Below, piece by piece: positions 45,355-56,734 of a DNA stretch of 64,000 bases (its first letter is position 1; every line of letters begins with the position of its first letter). The stretch is from assembly GCA_027943335.1 (NCBI GenBank), contig BSBK01006379.1, forward strand, positions 496,001 to 560,000, written 5' to 3'. The DNA is from Chamaecyparis obtusa. Lineage: Eukaryota > Streptophyta > Pinopsida > Cupressales > Cupressaceae. The notes under the pieces are model-generated. The model made no database searches. It had not been told where the DNA came from and worked only from the letters and a program-made list of their open reading frames with translations. Both the position numbers and the translations under genes were made by a program.

Positions 45355-45623
45355 CTAATCGAGGGGACCCAAGCATATATTCTTGCATGTAGTTCAAGTA
45401 TGGGGCCCATGAATATGTACACTTGTGGAGGATGTATCAACACCAAAATTTCTAGTTTTACATAACCTATACGGGTTACATTATGATAAATTGTGAACAG
45501 GATTTTGAGGAACTTTTTTCTTTTTTAATTAGGTTTTTCTAGGTTTGGTAAAACCAATTCTAGCATGATTTTGAATTTTCTAGAACCTGAATGAGTTATG
45601 CAATTTTTATTTTTTTTGACGTG
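45355..45623. other. No gene recognised
   Basis: Flank of gypsy G2. The final bases GACGTG adjoin the LTR; the matching target duplication would be outside the window. Confidence 0.45.
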
Positions 45624-48311
45624 TGTTGGTGCTCAAAAATGCTAGACCGTTTTGAGGCCAACTGATAGGCACAATAAATGCCTCTGCAATTCTGGTTCGA
45701 TCGAACCAAGACTGGTAGGCCTAAATTAAATATGCTGTCTAACTGCACAAATATGTGCATAAACAATAGAAATTCCTTCCAAAGGGATTAATGATCCTTG
45801 GAGGAAAAAACAACCTAATATCCTAATTGTTAGATAGCTTGAAATCTAAACTAAGGCTAGAATGTAATGCTAAACCTAATTTAATGCTTTGTAAATAGGA
45901 TAACAAATAAGATATGTAAATCATAGAAAGAAATAAATGACAATCTCAAATGAACGAATAGACTAGTGCCTGATACCAAAATGGGAATAGAGTCAGATAC
46001 ATTCAATGTTGTGTATAACCAGAGACAGATTTAAGATAACTTGCTTCTGTAAAATGAGACCATCAACCTACAAGTTTCTATTGAAACAAAATTTACAACA
46101 ACTTATACAATAGGTCCTATGGTTTTTAACTCAACTGAAGAGCCCGAAAGGAAACAATAACATGTTCTCAGACCATGCTACCATTATTCAAATTGTACAA
46201 ATTAATCATAAATGAATGCATGAAATAGAAAACACATTAGGATACCCTGGCTAGAGTAATTTGAAAAACCAATTGAACATAGAAAACTATATTAACAGTA
46301 GGGTACAAAAACTTATCTGATATTCGTACATAAGATTTTGGGCATTAAATTCCAATCTGTGAGAGGTAGATTTTTGTCGTGATTCCTTGTGTTCTTTTTT
46401 TCTTACAATTGAGTGATTATAAATATGAATCCCAATAGTTCCATGTGAAAGGACATGCCCTTTCACGGGACCTAATTATAGAACTAACCCTACAATACAT
46501 AATAAACCATAATAATGATTCTTAGTAATATTTCTCGTACAAATTGATTTATTTCTCTTTGGTATTCTGTGCATAATAATTTGATATTTAATTACCTGCA
46601 TGAAAACACCAAACATTAGATAATCAAAATAAAATTTATTACTTTCATACTATATAAGGTTCTCACAAAAACTATAATTATTTATTTATTAATTAGGAAT
46701 TAATCAAAAATAATTTCATGCCACATTTTAATACATGCATTTGATAAACAATGTGAAGAATAAAAATTTAATATTATTTTCTATGTCATCCTCATAAATT
46801 ATCAAAAACATAAGCAATCACTTTAATTATTAAATCATAAAGGATTCTAATAATAAGATAATTTCTAAAACATAACAACGTGACATTTCATTCAGAATTT
46901 TACTTTTATTTTAAACTAAAACATAATGCATTTACTTTAGAAGAAAATCTATTCATAAGCATAATGCAATGTTTATCACAATACAGACATATCTTGAAAA
47001 CATTAGGGAAAAAAGTCTTATAATCCATCAAATGAAAAAATATATTTAACCCTAAAAATCAAATCAATCCACTTAGGGCTAACATATTAAGTTTACAAAA
47101 CAATTACCCTAATGCTACAAAATATTTCAAATGTAAAATAACATTACAATCATAAAAATACATATAATTTAGGGAATCTAAAAATCTCACTTTCTAAAAA
47201 GCAACCCTAAAACATACATATTAAAAAAAATCAACTAATTCATAAAAAAAAGTAGGGTAAAATTATTAATACCTTAAAATTAAAGTAAATGAGTAAGGAA
47301 AAAGTTACTTTTAGGGATTTGCAACTAAAGAATAAATGGAAAACCCTAAATAATTATTAAAAAAAAAAATTACATTATACACCACTAAAATATAATAATA
47401 ATGCAATAATGCTAAAGCTTTTTCACCTTATTTGACAAAAATATTAATGTTAAAAATACATTAGGTGAAAATGCTAAATTATATTTAGGGATATGAGCAT
47501 TAAAATTTTACATCCAAAATATCCCAAAACCCTAAACATTATAATACTTATCTAATTATTCACCTTATCATATTTTAACTTTAGGTTTTTAGGGCAAATT
47601 GAAGTGAAACAATAAAATCAAAAATAAAACCAAGTCCTATAAATAACATAGAACATTGCATAACATAAATCATTTACTTTCGTGATCCCAATAATTCATT
47701 TCTAAATTATTAAAAAATAAAGAAATAAAAAACCTAATATTAATAGCTTTATTTATACATATGTTATCAAGGAAAAACATAGAGTAATCGGTAGGGGGTA
47801 GAGTCGGGTAGTTAGGTAGGAAAAGGAATGGGTTGAGAGGTCGAGTGTTCAAATCCCTCCTCATTCTTTTTCCTAAAATTGGAAAAATAGATAAATAGAT
47901 AAATTATTATTTAATTTGAAAGTTAATTAAGGAAGAAATTACTCCCTGAGTAAGAAGTTGTACTTTACTTCTCACCTGCACATAAAAACAAAGATAAATA
48001 AGTATCTTTTCTTAACCCTCTCGAAGAAAAAAAATAGACTAACTGGTTAGGGGGTAGGAGGGTAGATAGGTAGGAAAAAGGTCGGCTTGAGAGGTCGAGT
48101 GTTCAACTGCCTCTCGCCACCCCTTTTGCTCAACCTACTTTATTTTTTATTTTAGAATTATTATTTATTCAAAACAAATATCCATTAAAGTAAAGCAATT
48201 TACAACCTAATGAGAATAAAAATAACAAACACACACGCCTTTTATCCATTTTAGTTTTTTATCAAAGGAAAACTATAAAATATGAAAAATATATATTATA
48301 CTTCCCTGACA
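45624..48311 (-). repeat. 3' LTR of gypsy G2
   Basis: TGTTGGTGCTCAAAAATG ... CCCTGACA. The first ~1170 bp align almost base for base with 62829-64000. It includes two tRNA-like stretches at about 47785-47865 and 48035-48125. The right end is set by inverted TGT/ACA ends and the purine tract beyond. Confidence 0.88.
47780..48128 (+). repeat. Duplicated tRNA-like segments within the G2 LTR
   Basis: Two copies, about 47780-47868 and 48035-48125, share GGTTAGGGGGTAG-type and AGAGGTCGAGTGTTCAA words. GTTCAAATC fits the RNA polymerase III B box GWTCRANNC, and the flanks can form a T-arm-like stem. No full cloverleaf is evident, so these look like tRNA-derived (SINE-like) remnants and not tRNA genes. 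Confidence 0.4.
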
Positions 48312-48324
48312 TCCTATTCCTTTA
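48312..48324 (-). other. Polypurine tract of gypsy G2
   Basis: Minus strand CTAAAGGAATAGGA directly before the LTR start TGTCAGGG. Confidence 0.6.
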
Positions 48325-48489
48325 GGACCTAAAATTTTCAGTGTCAACGGTGGCTCTTATTGGGGATGTGCATTCATGCCTAGATGCAGCGAGATCCTAG
48401 TTATCTTTGTAAAAGTAGATCATAGTGAGAAAATAAACATGATGCTTAAATGAAATAAAAATAGTAATATAAAAGTTAGAGAATACTCC

Positions 48490-49480
48490 CTATTTTAGGA
48501 GAAAAATGGCTTCAAATACTGACCATGAGTTGGGAACTCCTGAATGACTTCATCAGTGTCTTGTAGATAATATGAATTATCACCTTCTTTCGAGACTACC
48601 ATGTAAGGTCCCAACCATAATGCCTCAAACTTACAATGTTTTCCTTTGTCTTGGTCTTTTGTATTCCATTTCAATACCTAATCACCTTCTTTGAAAGGTC
48701 TATCTGATGCTCTTTTATCATGCAGGGTTTTAATCTATCATTGTTGATGAAGATTCATTTCTTGTGCTATTCTGCTTGTTTCATCTAACTCTGACAACTG
48801 GCTCAACCGGTCTTCCATAAAGTCTACATCCTCAAGTTCTTCTTCTTGCATGAATTTGTATACTGGCAGGAGATTATTCAACAGTAAACTCTCTTGTTTC
48901 CCATAAACCAACTCATAAGGAGAAAAACCCATTGAACTTTTCACTGTTACTCTATCTATCCATAAAGTGAGATTCAGATTTGAGCCCCAGGCCTTTTTGT
49001 TGTTACTCAACATTCTTCTGATAATCTTCAGTATATTCTTATTGCTTGATTCTACTTGACCATTCCCTTGCGGATGATATGGAGATGAGTATGATAGGTT
49101 GATGCCATATTTTTCACAAAATTCTAAAAGTTCCTTAGATCTGAAGCACATTCCATTGTCACAAAGAATCTTATAAGGTACTCCAAATCTGGTAAGTATA
49201 TTGTCCATCAAAAACTTGATGACCACTTTTCTTATAGCCTTCCTTGTGGGTATAGCTTCTACCCACTTTGTAAAGTAGTCTGTCACAACCAATATCCATT
49301 TGTGACCTCCACTTGAAGCATCTTCAATTTCCCCAATAAAGTCTATTCCCCACATTTTGATAGGTTCCTCAATTTGTAACGGAATAAGGGGTAAAGCACC
49401 ATTGTATTTTAGTTTCCCAGAGAACTTCTGACAGGACTCACACTTTCTAACATAATCATAACAATCTTTAAAAACAAGAG
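48490..49480 (-). pseudogene. Gypsy G2 integrase core and C-terminal module
   Basis: 48738-49355 holds WILVVTDYFTKWVEAIP (Asp), ILCDNGMCFRSK (Asp) and HPQGNGQVESSNKNI (Glu), so the DDE residues remain. Upstream to 49480 reads CESCQKFSG, the Cys pair of the zinc region. Downstream (48490-48737), after a stop, comes FKEGDQVLKWN and LWLGPYMVVSKEG, the GPY/F-like module. No chromodomain. Inserts the cDNA into host DNA. Confidence 0.88.
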
Positions 49481-49481
49481 G

Positions 49482-49844
49482 CTAGTAATACCCAGCTTTC
49501 AATATCTTGTGAGTTGTTGTCTTAGCTGAAAAATGACCGCCGCATACCCCATCATGTAGATCCTTAATAACTGACTTGGCCTGATAGGTGTCTAGATAGA
49601 ATAGGAGGATGCCATCCTTATTTTTCCAATATAGATCTCCTTGAATCAGCACATATCTGGATGCTTGTAACTTTATGGTTCTTCTCTGATTATCATTTAG
49701 ACCTTCATGACACTTCATATGTTTTAAGAAATATACTATGTTTGTGTACCATGGACATTGCTCGATGCTCATTTCCGCACTTTCTAAATCTACTTGGTTT
49801 ACTTGTGCTGCATCCAAATTTGTTTCTGCCATAATTTTAGCCAA
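49482..49844 (-). pseudogene. Gypsy G2 RNase H-integrase linker and integrase zinc region start
   Basis: Open frame of 120 codons. SAEMSIEQCPWYTNIVYFL and RYVLIQGDLYWKNKDG, then LHDGVCGGHFSAKTTTHKIL, carry the two His of the integrase zinc region. A stop after KAGYY separates it from the Cys pair. Confidence 0.82.
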
Positions 49845-50231
49845 TCCTTGTCCTCTAATTAACTTAGTGATCTAAATCTCAATATCGAACTCTTGAATCT
49901 GATTTATCCATTGACATCTTTTTCTTGTAACCTCTTATTGCCTCAAGATATCCTTAGTCGCTGCATTCGGTACGTATGCCACAATCTTGGCTCCAACCAG
50001 ATAAGGTCTGAATGATTTCACTGATTTAACCAATGCATAAGCATGCTTTTCATGTATGTCATAACTCAGCATAGAAAATTGTAGAGTTTTACTGAAGAAT
50101 GGTATTGGTTGCTCATATCCTTCATTGTTTTTCTATAACAAGCTTGTTGCGATGGTGTGGAAAGAAGCAAAGGAGAACAACTGAAATGGTTTTGAAAAAT
50201 TAGGAGACTTCAAAACTGGTGCTTCCCTAAT
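49845..50231 (-). pseudogene. Gypsy G2 native RNase H
   Basis: Minus-strand frames read PFQLFSFASFHTIATSLL, a stop, then PIPFFSKTLQFSMLSYDIHE and FRPYLVGAKIVAYV. This is the gypsy RNase H that normally follows RT. The first catalytic Asp of the YTDAS motif is lost. Stops at about 50139, 49936 and 49872. Confidence 0.75.
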
Positions 50232-51425
50232 TTATTTCTTAATATTGGAAAATGCTTCTAAGGCCTCATCTGTCCAATTTATAACTGCATCTTTCTTTAA
50301 CATCTTTGCAATAGGTTTTATGATTTTTGAAAAATTTGGGACAAATTGTCTTACAAAGTTGATTTGGCCAAGGAAAGATTGTATTCCCTTAACATTTTTA
50401 GGGATCTGAAATTTATCAATTGCTTCAATTCTTTCTAGATCTATTCTGACTCCTTCCTTGGAAACTATATGACCAAGGAGTTTACCCTCGGTTACCCCAA
50501 AATGACATTTCTTTGGGTTTACGGATACTCCATATTCAAGGGCTCTTTTGAAGATCTTCTCTAAATGCTTACAATGATCTTCTGCTTTCTTGGAATAAGC
50601 TGTGATGTCACCCTGATATATTACCATGATAATATCAATGAAATCCCCAAAAGCCACATCCATGGCCCTTTGAAAAGTAGCTCCTGCATTCGTAAGTCCA
50701 AATGGCATTCTTGCATAAACATATGTACCCCATGGCATAGTGAATGTTGTTTTGTATTGTTATTCCTCTTTAACTTTAACCTGATTGTACCCAGAGAACC
50801 CATCCATCATGGATAATAATTCATTTCCTGTAACCTTCTATAATAATGCTTCCATGTTTGGTAATGCATAATTGTCCTTTAACGAAGATATGTTTAGATT
50901 TTTGAAGTCCACACAAAGCCTAATATCTTCGTTCTTCTTCCTAACAGGTACCAAATTTGAAACCCAAGTAGAATGTCTAATCGGTTTTATGATACCAACA
51001 TCCCTCATCTTAATGAGTTCCTCCTTCATTTTAGGAGCCAAAGTCAGATTGAACGGTCTTTGCCTTTGTCTAAAAGGCTTTGCATCAGGTCTTAAGGGTA
51101 TTTCATGTTGGAACAAGTCCTCTCTATAAGCCTTAAGATCATCATAGGACCAAGAAAACACATGTCTATACTTTCTTAACAAACTAACAATATCAGATCT
51201 AATTTTAGGAGTTAACTTTTTACTAATGAAAATTTCTTTAGGAGTATGTTCATTTCCTAGATTTATCTTTTCCACTTCCTCTATATTAGTATTTTCCATT
51301 TTAACCTTATTACTAGAATCTTTACTATCAAACATTTTTTCTAGTGTAACAAGCCCCTTAGGAATTTTATTAGTTTTAAGTTGAATTACATCTTTTCCAA
51401 ATAAAGTATCCTTTTCATCTATCAT
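50232..51425 (-). pseudogene. Gypsy G2 reverse transcriptase
   Basis: 50838-51425 carries the pre-RT part (KYRHVFSWSYDDLKAY, HEIPLRPDAKPFRQRQRPFN) and the fingers (NLVPVRKKNEDIRLCVDFKN). 50232-50738 continues with MPWGTYVYARMPFGLTNAGATF, and the active site reads VIYQGDITAYS where YxDD is expected: the first Asp is Gly. Then NPKKCHFGVTEGKLLGHIV. The piece between 50739 and 50837 holds MDGFSGYNQV-like sequence interrupted by a stop at about 50760. Confidence 0.9.
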
Positions 51426-51518
51426 TTCAACATAAGCATTTAAATCAATGAGTTGATCTTCGTACCTTTCCTCACATGCAAGGAACTTTATAATGTCTCT
51501 ATCATTATCAAAGATTTT

Positions 51519-52069
51519 CTAATTATGAACGTTATCAGATATTGATGGCCTTGGTTTGATCTCTATTTGTGCAATATCTTCACATGGGATATCATTATGC
51601 TTAACTGCTAGGTTAGCCATGAAATCAGTAAGAATATTCTCAGATCTATCTATCCATGTTATTGAGAAAGCATCAAAAACTTCTATGGAATCCCACACTT
51701 CATTCTTGTACCTTTTTAGGGTATGATTCTTAGTAATAAACTTATCCCTAATCTGAGATACAATTAATTCAGAATCACCATAAATAGAAAGAATTTTGAT
51801 ACCATGCTTACCTACTATTTTGAGACCTAGTAGGAGCACTTTGTATTCTGCAGTGTTGTTAATGCATTCAAATGCTAACAAAAAGTCCAATATTTAAAAT
51901 ATTTCCCATTTGGGGATATGAACACTACACCTACTACATTACCATTTTTACTACATGATCCATCAAAAAACATTTTCCAAATGAGATCATTATTTTCCTT
52001 AGCACATATTTCAATAGGACTAGTATTTTCAATGAGATTTTTATGAATTCTTACCTGGAAATTCTCCAT
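51519..52069 (-). pseudogene. Gypsy G2 archaeal-type RNase H located before RT
   Basis: 51875-52069 reads WKMFFDGSCSKNGNVVGVVF (Asp) and 51519-51890 continues with CINNTAEYKVLLLGLKIVGK (Glu), LSIYGDSELIVSQIRDKF (Asp) and WIDRSENILTDFMANLA (end motif, where ADAMA-like is usual). The two frames overlap out of register at 51875-51890. The motifs match the second RNase H of the left gypsy element, but this one lies between protease and RT. That order is unlike the Ogre-type arrangement. Confidence 0.88.
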
Positions 52070-52255
52070 GTCGGTGTGGCAGAAGTGAGTAACCTAGCTT
52101 GGATCAACATCTTCAATGATGTAAGTAGATCTTGGTTCTTTGTCGATCCTTACAACCCTATCATTCACTGGGATAGAAGCATAAGATAGATCTAATTGAA
52201 TATTTCCACCTATTAAATTAGACCATTGTCTAGATAATAGCATTCCATAATTAGG
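52070..52255 (-). other. Spacer between G2 protease and archaeal-type RNase H
   Basis: Readable on the minus strand as a continuation (SYASIPVNDRIVRIDKEPRS) with single stops at its edges (about 52097 and 52256). It shows that the protease and RNase H were once one continuous frame. Confidence 0.6.
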
Positions 52256-52921
52256 TCATACTTCTACAATGGTAATATCTATTTTATAAGGATTTTCAAG
52301 ACACGAAGGGAACTTAAACTCAACAATTTTCATTATTCCAATAACTAGAATTGACCTATTGCCCATAGCATAACACTTTCCATAAGTAGTATCCACATTC
52401 ATTCCTAACTCTTTCATTACCCCATGAGGCATAATATTAACTGCTGCCCTAGAGTCTAGCATACAAGTTTTAACCAATTTATTGTTTATCAATAAAGTTA
52501 GAAAGAAAGGATCTACTTTAGTAGCATCTTCATTAACAGAAGTTCCTAGGTAAATAACTGGTAATTCTTCACTATCCTTTTGTTCCTTTGCATCTTTCTT
52601 AAGAAAATCATTAATTAACTTGATCATTTCATTCCTGCAATCAGTTAATTTAACTATTTCCATTAGAGGGATAGAAAGTTTTACCTGTGATATTGCTTGA
52701 GACATGAATGAAGTACAGTTTGAAATTTCCTTACCATTGCTCTGCTTGTCCATGGGTTTTCTTATCTTTGATGTTTGATCAACTTTCCCTTTAGGGACAT
52801 CTGCCTTTGACTTCTTTATCTCAGCATTGTTGTTCGAAATCTTGTACCTCCCTGCTGCTTGTTCATTGCCTAAGTTCAGATTCATGTTCCTCAAATGATA
52901 GTTGCTAAGCACTTGTTCCAT
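52256..52921 (-). pseudogene. Gypsy G2 protease with gag tail
   Basis: 221-codon frame. The protease part reads LPVIYLGTSVNED, KTCMLDSRAAVNIMPHGVMK (active site DSR where DSG is expected) and KCYAMGNRSILVIGIMKIVE. The first ~100 residues are a Lys-rich linker typical of the gag-protease boundary. Confidence 0.82.
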
Positions 52922-54036
52922 CGCTACTACAGTGTAAGCCTATCTTTCCTCTCTTGTTGTCCTTCTAATATCCGGACTCTTATCATTATCTGAAAAGACT
53001 TGCTTCTCTTGTTGGTATCCCAACCTCCTGCAGCTTTCATTTGGCATGTATTCACCATCTGAATCATCACTATCTCCTAACCAAAAGGGTGTGGATGAAA
53101 GAGCATTTACAACAGGCCTCTCTTCATATCCCTAGTTTTCTTCCTCCAGAATCTTTTGTGCTATAAGGCATTGATCCTGAGGGTGAGACATTTTACAAAT
53201 TTCACACCACAACTCATCCCCTATGAAATGATTATTTTTTTTGAGAGGATCTGGAGTGTCTCTCTGCCCTTTTAAAGGCTTTCCATCTTTCTATTCTATA
53301 TGATAAGGCATGTCCTACAATCTGTACCTATCATTTCTATTGAAATTTTTGTCCTGCCTTCCTGCCATATTTTATTGTTATGATGGTCGCACTACTGGCA
53401 GTCTATTTTATGTTCTGGTTCATGCACTTGATAATGTACCTTACCACCTTCCATCTCTTCCTGTGCAGATCTATAACTATACATTTCTTTACATGGATAA
53501 TGTATTTCATCAAGCTAGTCATGGACTCTGGACTGCAGTGCATCCTCTCACGCAAGTTGATATACATTTTGGCACAATACTCCAGACTATTGTTTTAAAC
53601 AATGTTGTTGATTATTGTTATGGTCCAGCACATCCTTCATTTGGCAATCATTAATGTGTTGTTCATGAAATTTATTTCTTTCAAGCTCATACAAGTTAGA
53701 ATATTGTAAATTTTCTTGGATGGGCTGCATAGACTATTGAAACATGCCAGTACCCTCAAAGCTTTGCCCATCTTGATATTTTGTTGGTGCATCTCCTTTA
53801 TAATAATTTTCTCCACCAATTAAATGCTGATTGGGTAATTCCTTGTTTAAAGGAAAATAAGAACCATTATTACTTTGCTTATAAATTTTAGGACATCCAT
53901 CTTTATTATAATAATGAACCTCCATTTCTTCATTTATATTTTTATTTCCTTGCATATTGTCATAATGTTTCTCATTGTGATTTTCCTCAGAACTATTAAA
54001 ATAATCATTATTTTCCCTCTGACACTGTGAACCTTC
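52922..54036 (-). pseudogene. Gypsy G2 gag, 3' part
   Basis: Minus-strand pieces with stops. Near 53160-53220 WCEICKMSHPQDQC forms a CxxC...H...C knuckle. 53734-53955 is a Asn/Tyr/Gly-rich low-complexity stretch (EVHYYNKDGCPKIYKQSNNG). The + strand frames at 53310-53654 are shadows. Cut at 54036 by copia D. Confidence 0.68.
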
Positions 54037-55526
54037 TGTTAGAATAACTGAGAGGGAGGTGAATCAGTTATCCAGTGTCCCCAATACAAAATGTATAATT
54101 CAAAAATATTTCTTTAATTTCTACTCATCGGTAAGCACTAAATACTTTCACTGTCTATACTTTTACCGATTACCAGTCTAATGCTAAAACATTTTACCGA
54201 TCAAATCTAACATGTAACATGTAAAGTATGATAACAAACAAATATCACAATCAACACATAACACAAGAGATTTAATGTGGAAACCATGTAAAGGAAAAAA
54301 CCACCTAGGACCGGCAACCCAAAATTGTTCACTCTTTTGAAGTGAGGTCGGTTAAGACCCAACCCTATTAAAGGTTACAAACACACTATTAGGTGTGACC
54401 TTGTTAGAGGATTTTAGACTAGAATTTATCATCCAACTAGCATTCACTATGGGGTTGACAGGATAACAATGTTCATTCTAAGAATGATACATCGTAAGAC
54501 TTTCAAAGTCCACTTGGTTAAGAGATTTGACTGTATACAATGGTTAAATACGTAATAGTAAATGACCTACCCTAATATAACTTCAATTGTAGATTACAGA
54601 TCAATATTTAGTCCGTACAAATCCTTTTGATCAATATTTCACTTCAGATTCAATACTATATCAACTTACTATCCGTCAGTAATTGCTCTCTGTAGCTCGG
54701 TAATTATTCTGCAGCTTGGTTCTTGCTTAACTAGTATGATAAGAATGCATGAAAACCTTGTTCACATGATATTCCTGTAGCTTCTTCTTCTTCTAACATT
54801 TTTCATAAAGAAATTATGTTCTCTTATATAGACAAGTAAATCATTTTCTTCTCCACCATTAGATTTTTTCGCTTAACCACATTCATAGATTTTGTCGCTT
54901 CAAAATTTCTCAGTACTTGTGTCAATAACACGTTTGATTCTTCTCCATAAGATCTTCCCTGAATTTTGTCAGTCGTCAATCTATGTAACAAACATTATCT
55001 ATTACCTCAATGTTATACTCTTGCTAGCTCATCAATCTTATTAGCTAAAATCATCATTTAATTCATTCTGTTCCACTCGGTTAACAAAGAAATGCATTGG
55101 TGAACACTACTCGGTTAATACTGCAATCGGTATACACTACACTCTGTCGGTGTATACTAGAAATGCTTCATTTACTGACAACACTACTTTGTGTCTTTCA
55201 GCTCTATACTTCATCATAGATGAATGCGTCATAATTAAGTCAATATCATCAAGTCATAGACTCATCAACAAGCTACTCAATGTGTTCCTTATCCTCATCT
55301 AACATGTACATCTTTCCTCATGTAGATTTCTCTGTTCTTCATCTCTTTTTCACCTTTCCTCAGATGTCTCGGTATAGTAACTTACAAGATAAGTGATGTC
55401 AAGCTAGTTGACATCAATGACAACATAATATTGATTTAATCATATTACATATCTAACCAGCAACTCCTTAGTGATCTTGTAATCACAATTTCTTCAATCA
55501 GATTCCAAATCAGTTGTAGTCCAACA
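54037..55526 (-). repeat. 3' LTR of copia D
   Basis: TGTTAGAATAACTGAGAG ... TAGTCCAACA. TATA box on the minus strand at 54823-54830 (TATATAAG). Differs from the 5' LTR by scattered changes and small indels, so it is not very recent. Confidence 0.93.
54823..54830 (-). promoter_or_regulatory. TATA box in copia D LTR
   Basis: Minus strand GTCTATATAAGAGAAC; the same site is in the 5' LTR at 61087-61094. Confidence 0.6.
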
Positions 55527-55545
55527 ATCTCTCCCTTTAGCATTG
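55527..55545 (-). other. Polypurine tract of copia D
   Basis: Minus strand TGCTAAAGGGAGAGAT right before the LTR start TGTTGGAC. Confidence 0.78.
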
Positions 55546-56059
55546 ATGGCAACTCAAGTAATATGAAATGTACCATACACATACCAAACATATATTCTAA
55601 AACTTAGTGAAAAAAATCCTATAAGTCGAATAGAATTAATATGTTTAATCACTATGTTACTAAGAAACATTAAATAGTACAGCTTTACCATTTTGCAGTT
55701 GTGATCTTTTTAGTTCTCCTGTTCCTGCTTATGTTCTCTATAACTAATCTTCAATACTCTGTCTCATTCAGATTGTCTCTCCCTTAGATAATTCTTGTCG
55801 GTGCTTGTTCCTTTTCATATCTTTTTTATCTCTCCCCTTTTCATTTCATATTGTTTATCTCTTCCTTTGACAACAATGCCAAAGAAATAAATAAACAAAT
55901 AATTATGTCTTCCTTTGTATCTCTTGAATACTGATATTCAAAATGGTTCAAGTTCTCAAACTTAATCACAACCTTGAACATGATTCAAAGTGTGAACTAT
56001 GTTGCATCAATAGGAATGTACTTCTGATAATTATAGGCTGATGCAACAACCAGATCACC
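55546..56059 (-). other. Copia D 3' untranslated region
   Basis: Non-coding between RNase H and the polypurine tract. Nothing else recognised. Confidence 0.6.
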
Positions 56060-56719
56060 TTAGTGATGGATAGACAGGGGAGAGACCCCAAGTCTAGTCC
56101 TCAAGTATTCAAATGTGTCTGGTAGGGGTTTTGTTAAAATATCTGCAAGTTTTTCTTTAGATGTGACAAATTCTAACTTCACTTGCTTCTCTTGCACTTT
56201 TTCTCTTAAGTAATGATACTTAATAGATATATGCTTTGTCTTAGAGTGCATCACATGATTCTTTAAAATATTAATAGCACTAGTGTTGTCACAATATATA
56301 ATCACCGGGTCAGTGATTACCTCATTCATTCCTTCTAACACTTGCTTGATATATGCAATATTTGAACAATTAGTAGCAGCAGCAACATATTCTACTTTAG
56401 CTATAGACTGAGAAATACAAGCCTTCTTTTTACTTGTCCATGTTACAAGTCTTTCACCAAAGAAAAATGCTCCTTTGGTGGTGCTTTTTCTATCATCCAC
56501 ATTTCCAGCCCAATCAGCATCGGTGTAAACTTTTAGTTCAAACTTCCCTTCCTTAGGATACCATAATCCAAAATTCTCTATTTTCTTCAAGTATCTTAAG
56601 ATCCTTTTTGTATCTATCATGTGTGATTCTCTAGGATTAGCAAAAAATCTTGCAACAATTCCCATAGCATGTGCTATATCTGGTCTACTGTGAACTACAT
56701 ACATTAACTTACCAATCAT
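56060..56719 (-). CDS. Copia D RNase H
   Basis: 219-codon frame with the whole domain. YVVHSRPDIAHAMGIVARF (RT end), KVYTDADWAGNVDDRKSTTK (Asp), CISQSIAKVEYVAAAT (Glu), IIYCDNTSAINILKNHVMHS (Asp) and LADILTKPLPDTFEYLRTRL (last Asp), ending LGVSPLSIHH. All catalytic acids are present. It would be part of a single pol polyprotein, so the ATG here is not a real start. A stop separates it from RT. Confidence 0.9.
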   Translation of the reverse strand: MIGKLMYVVHSRPDIAHAMGIVARFFANPRESHMIDTKRILRYLKKIENFGLWYPKEGKFELKVYTDADWAGNVDDRKSTTKGAFFFGERLVTWTSKKKACISQSIAKVEYVAAATNCSNIAYIKQVLEGMNEVITDPVIIYCDNTSAINILKNHVMHSKTKHISIKYHYLREKVQEKQVKLEFVTSKEKLADILTKPLPDTFEYLRTRLGVSPLSIHH

Positions 56720-56734
56720 GGATCGGTAGAGTGT

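Noticed and set aside
48035..48125. Functional tRNA gene
   Set aside because: Only B-box-like and T-arm-like features; no complete cloverleaf or anticodon arm could be folded by eye.
53310..53654. 114-codon + strand frame
   Set aside because: Antisense shadow of G2 gag.
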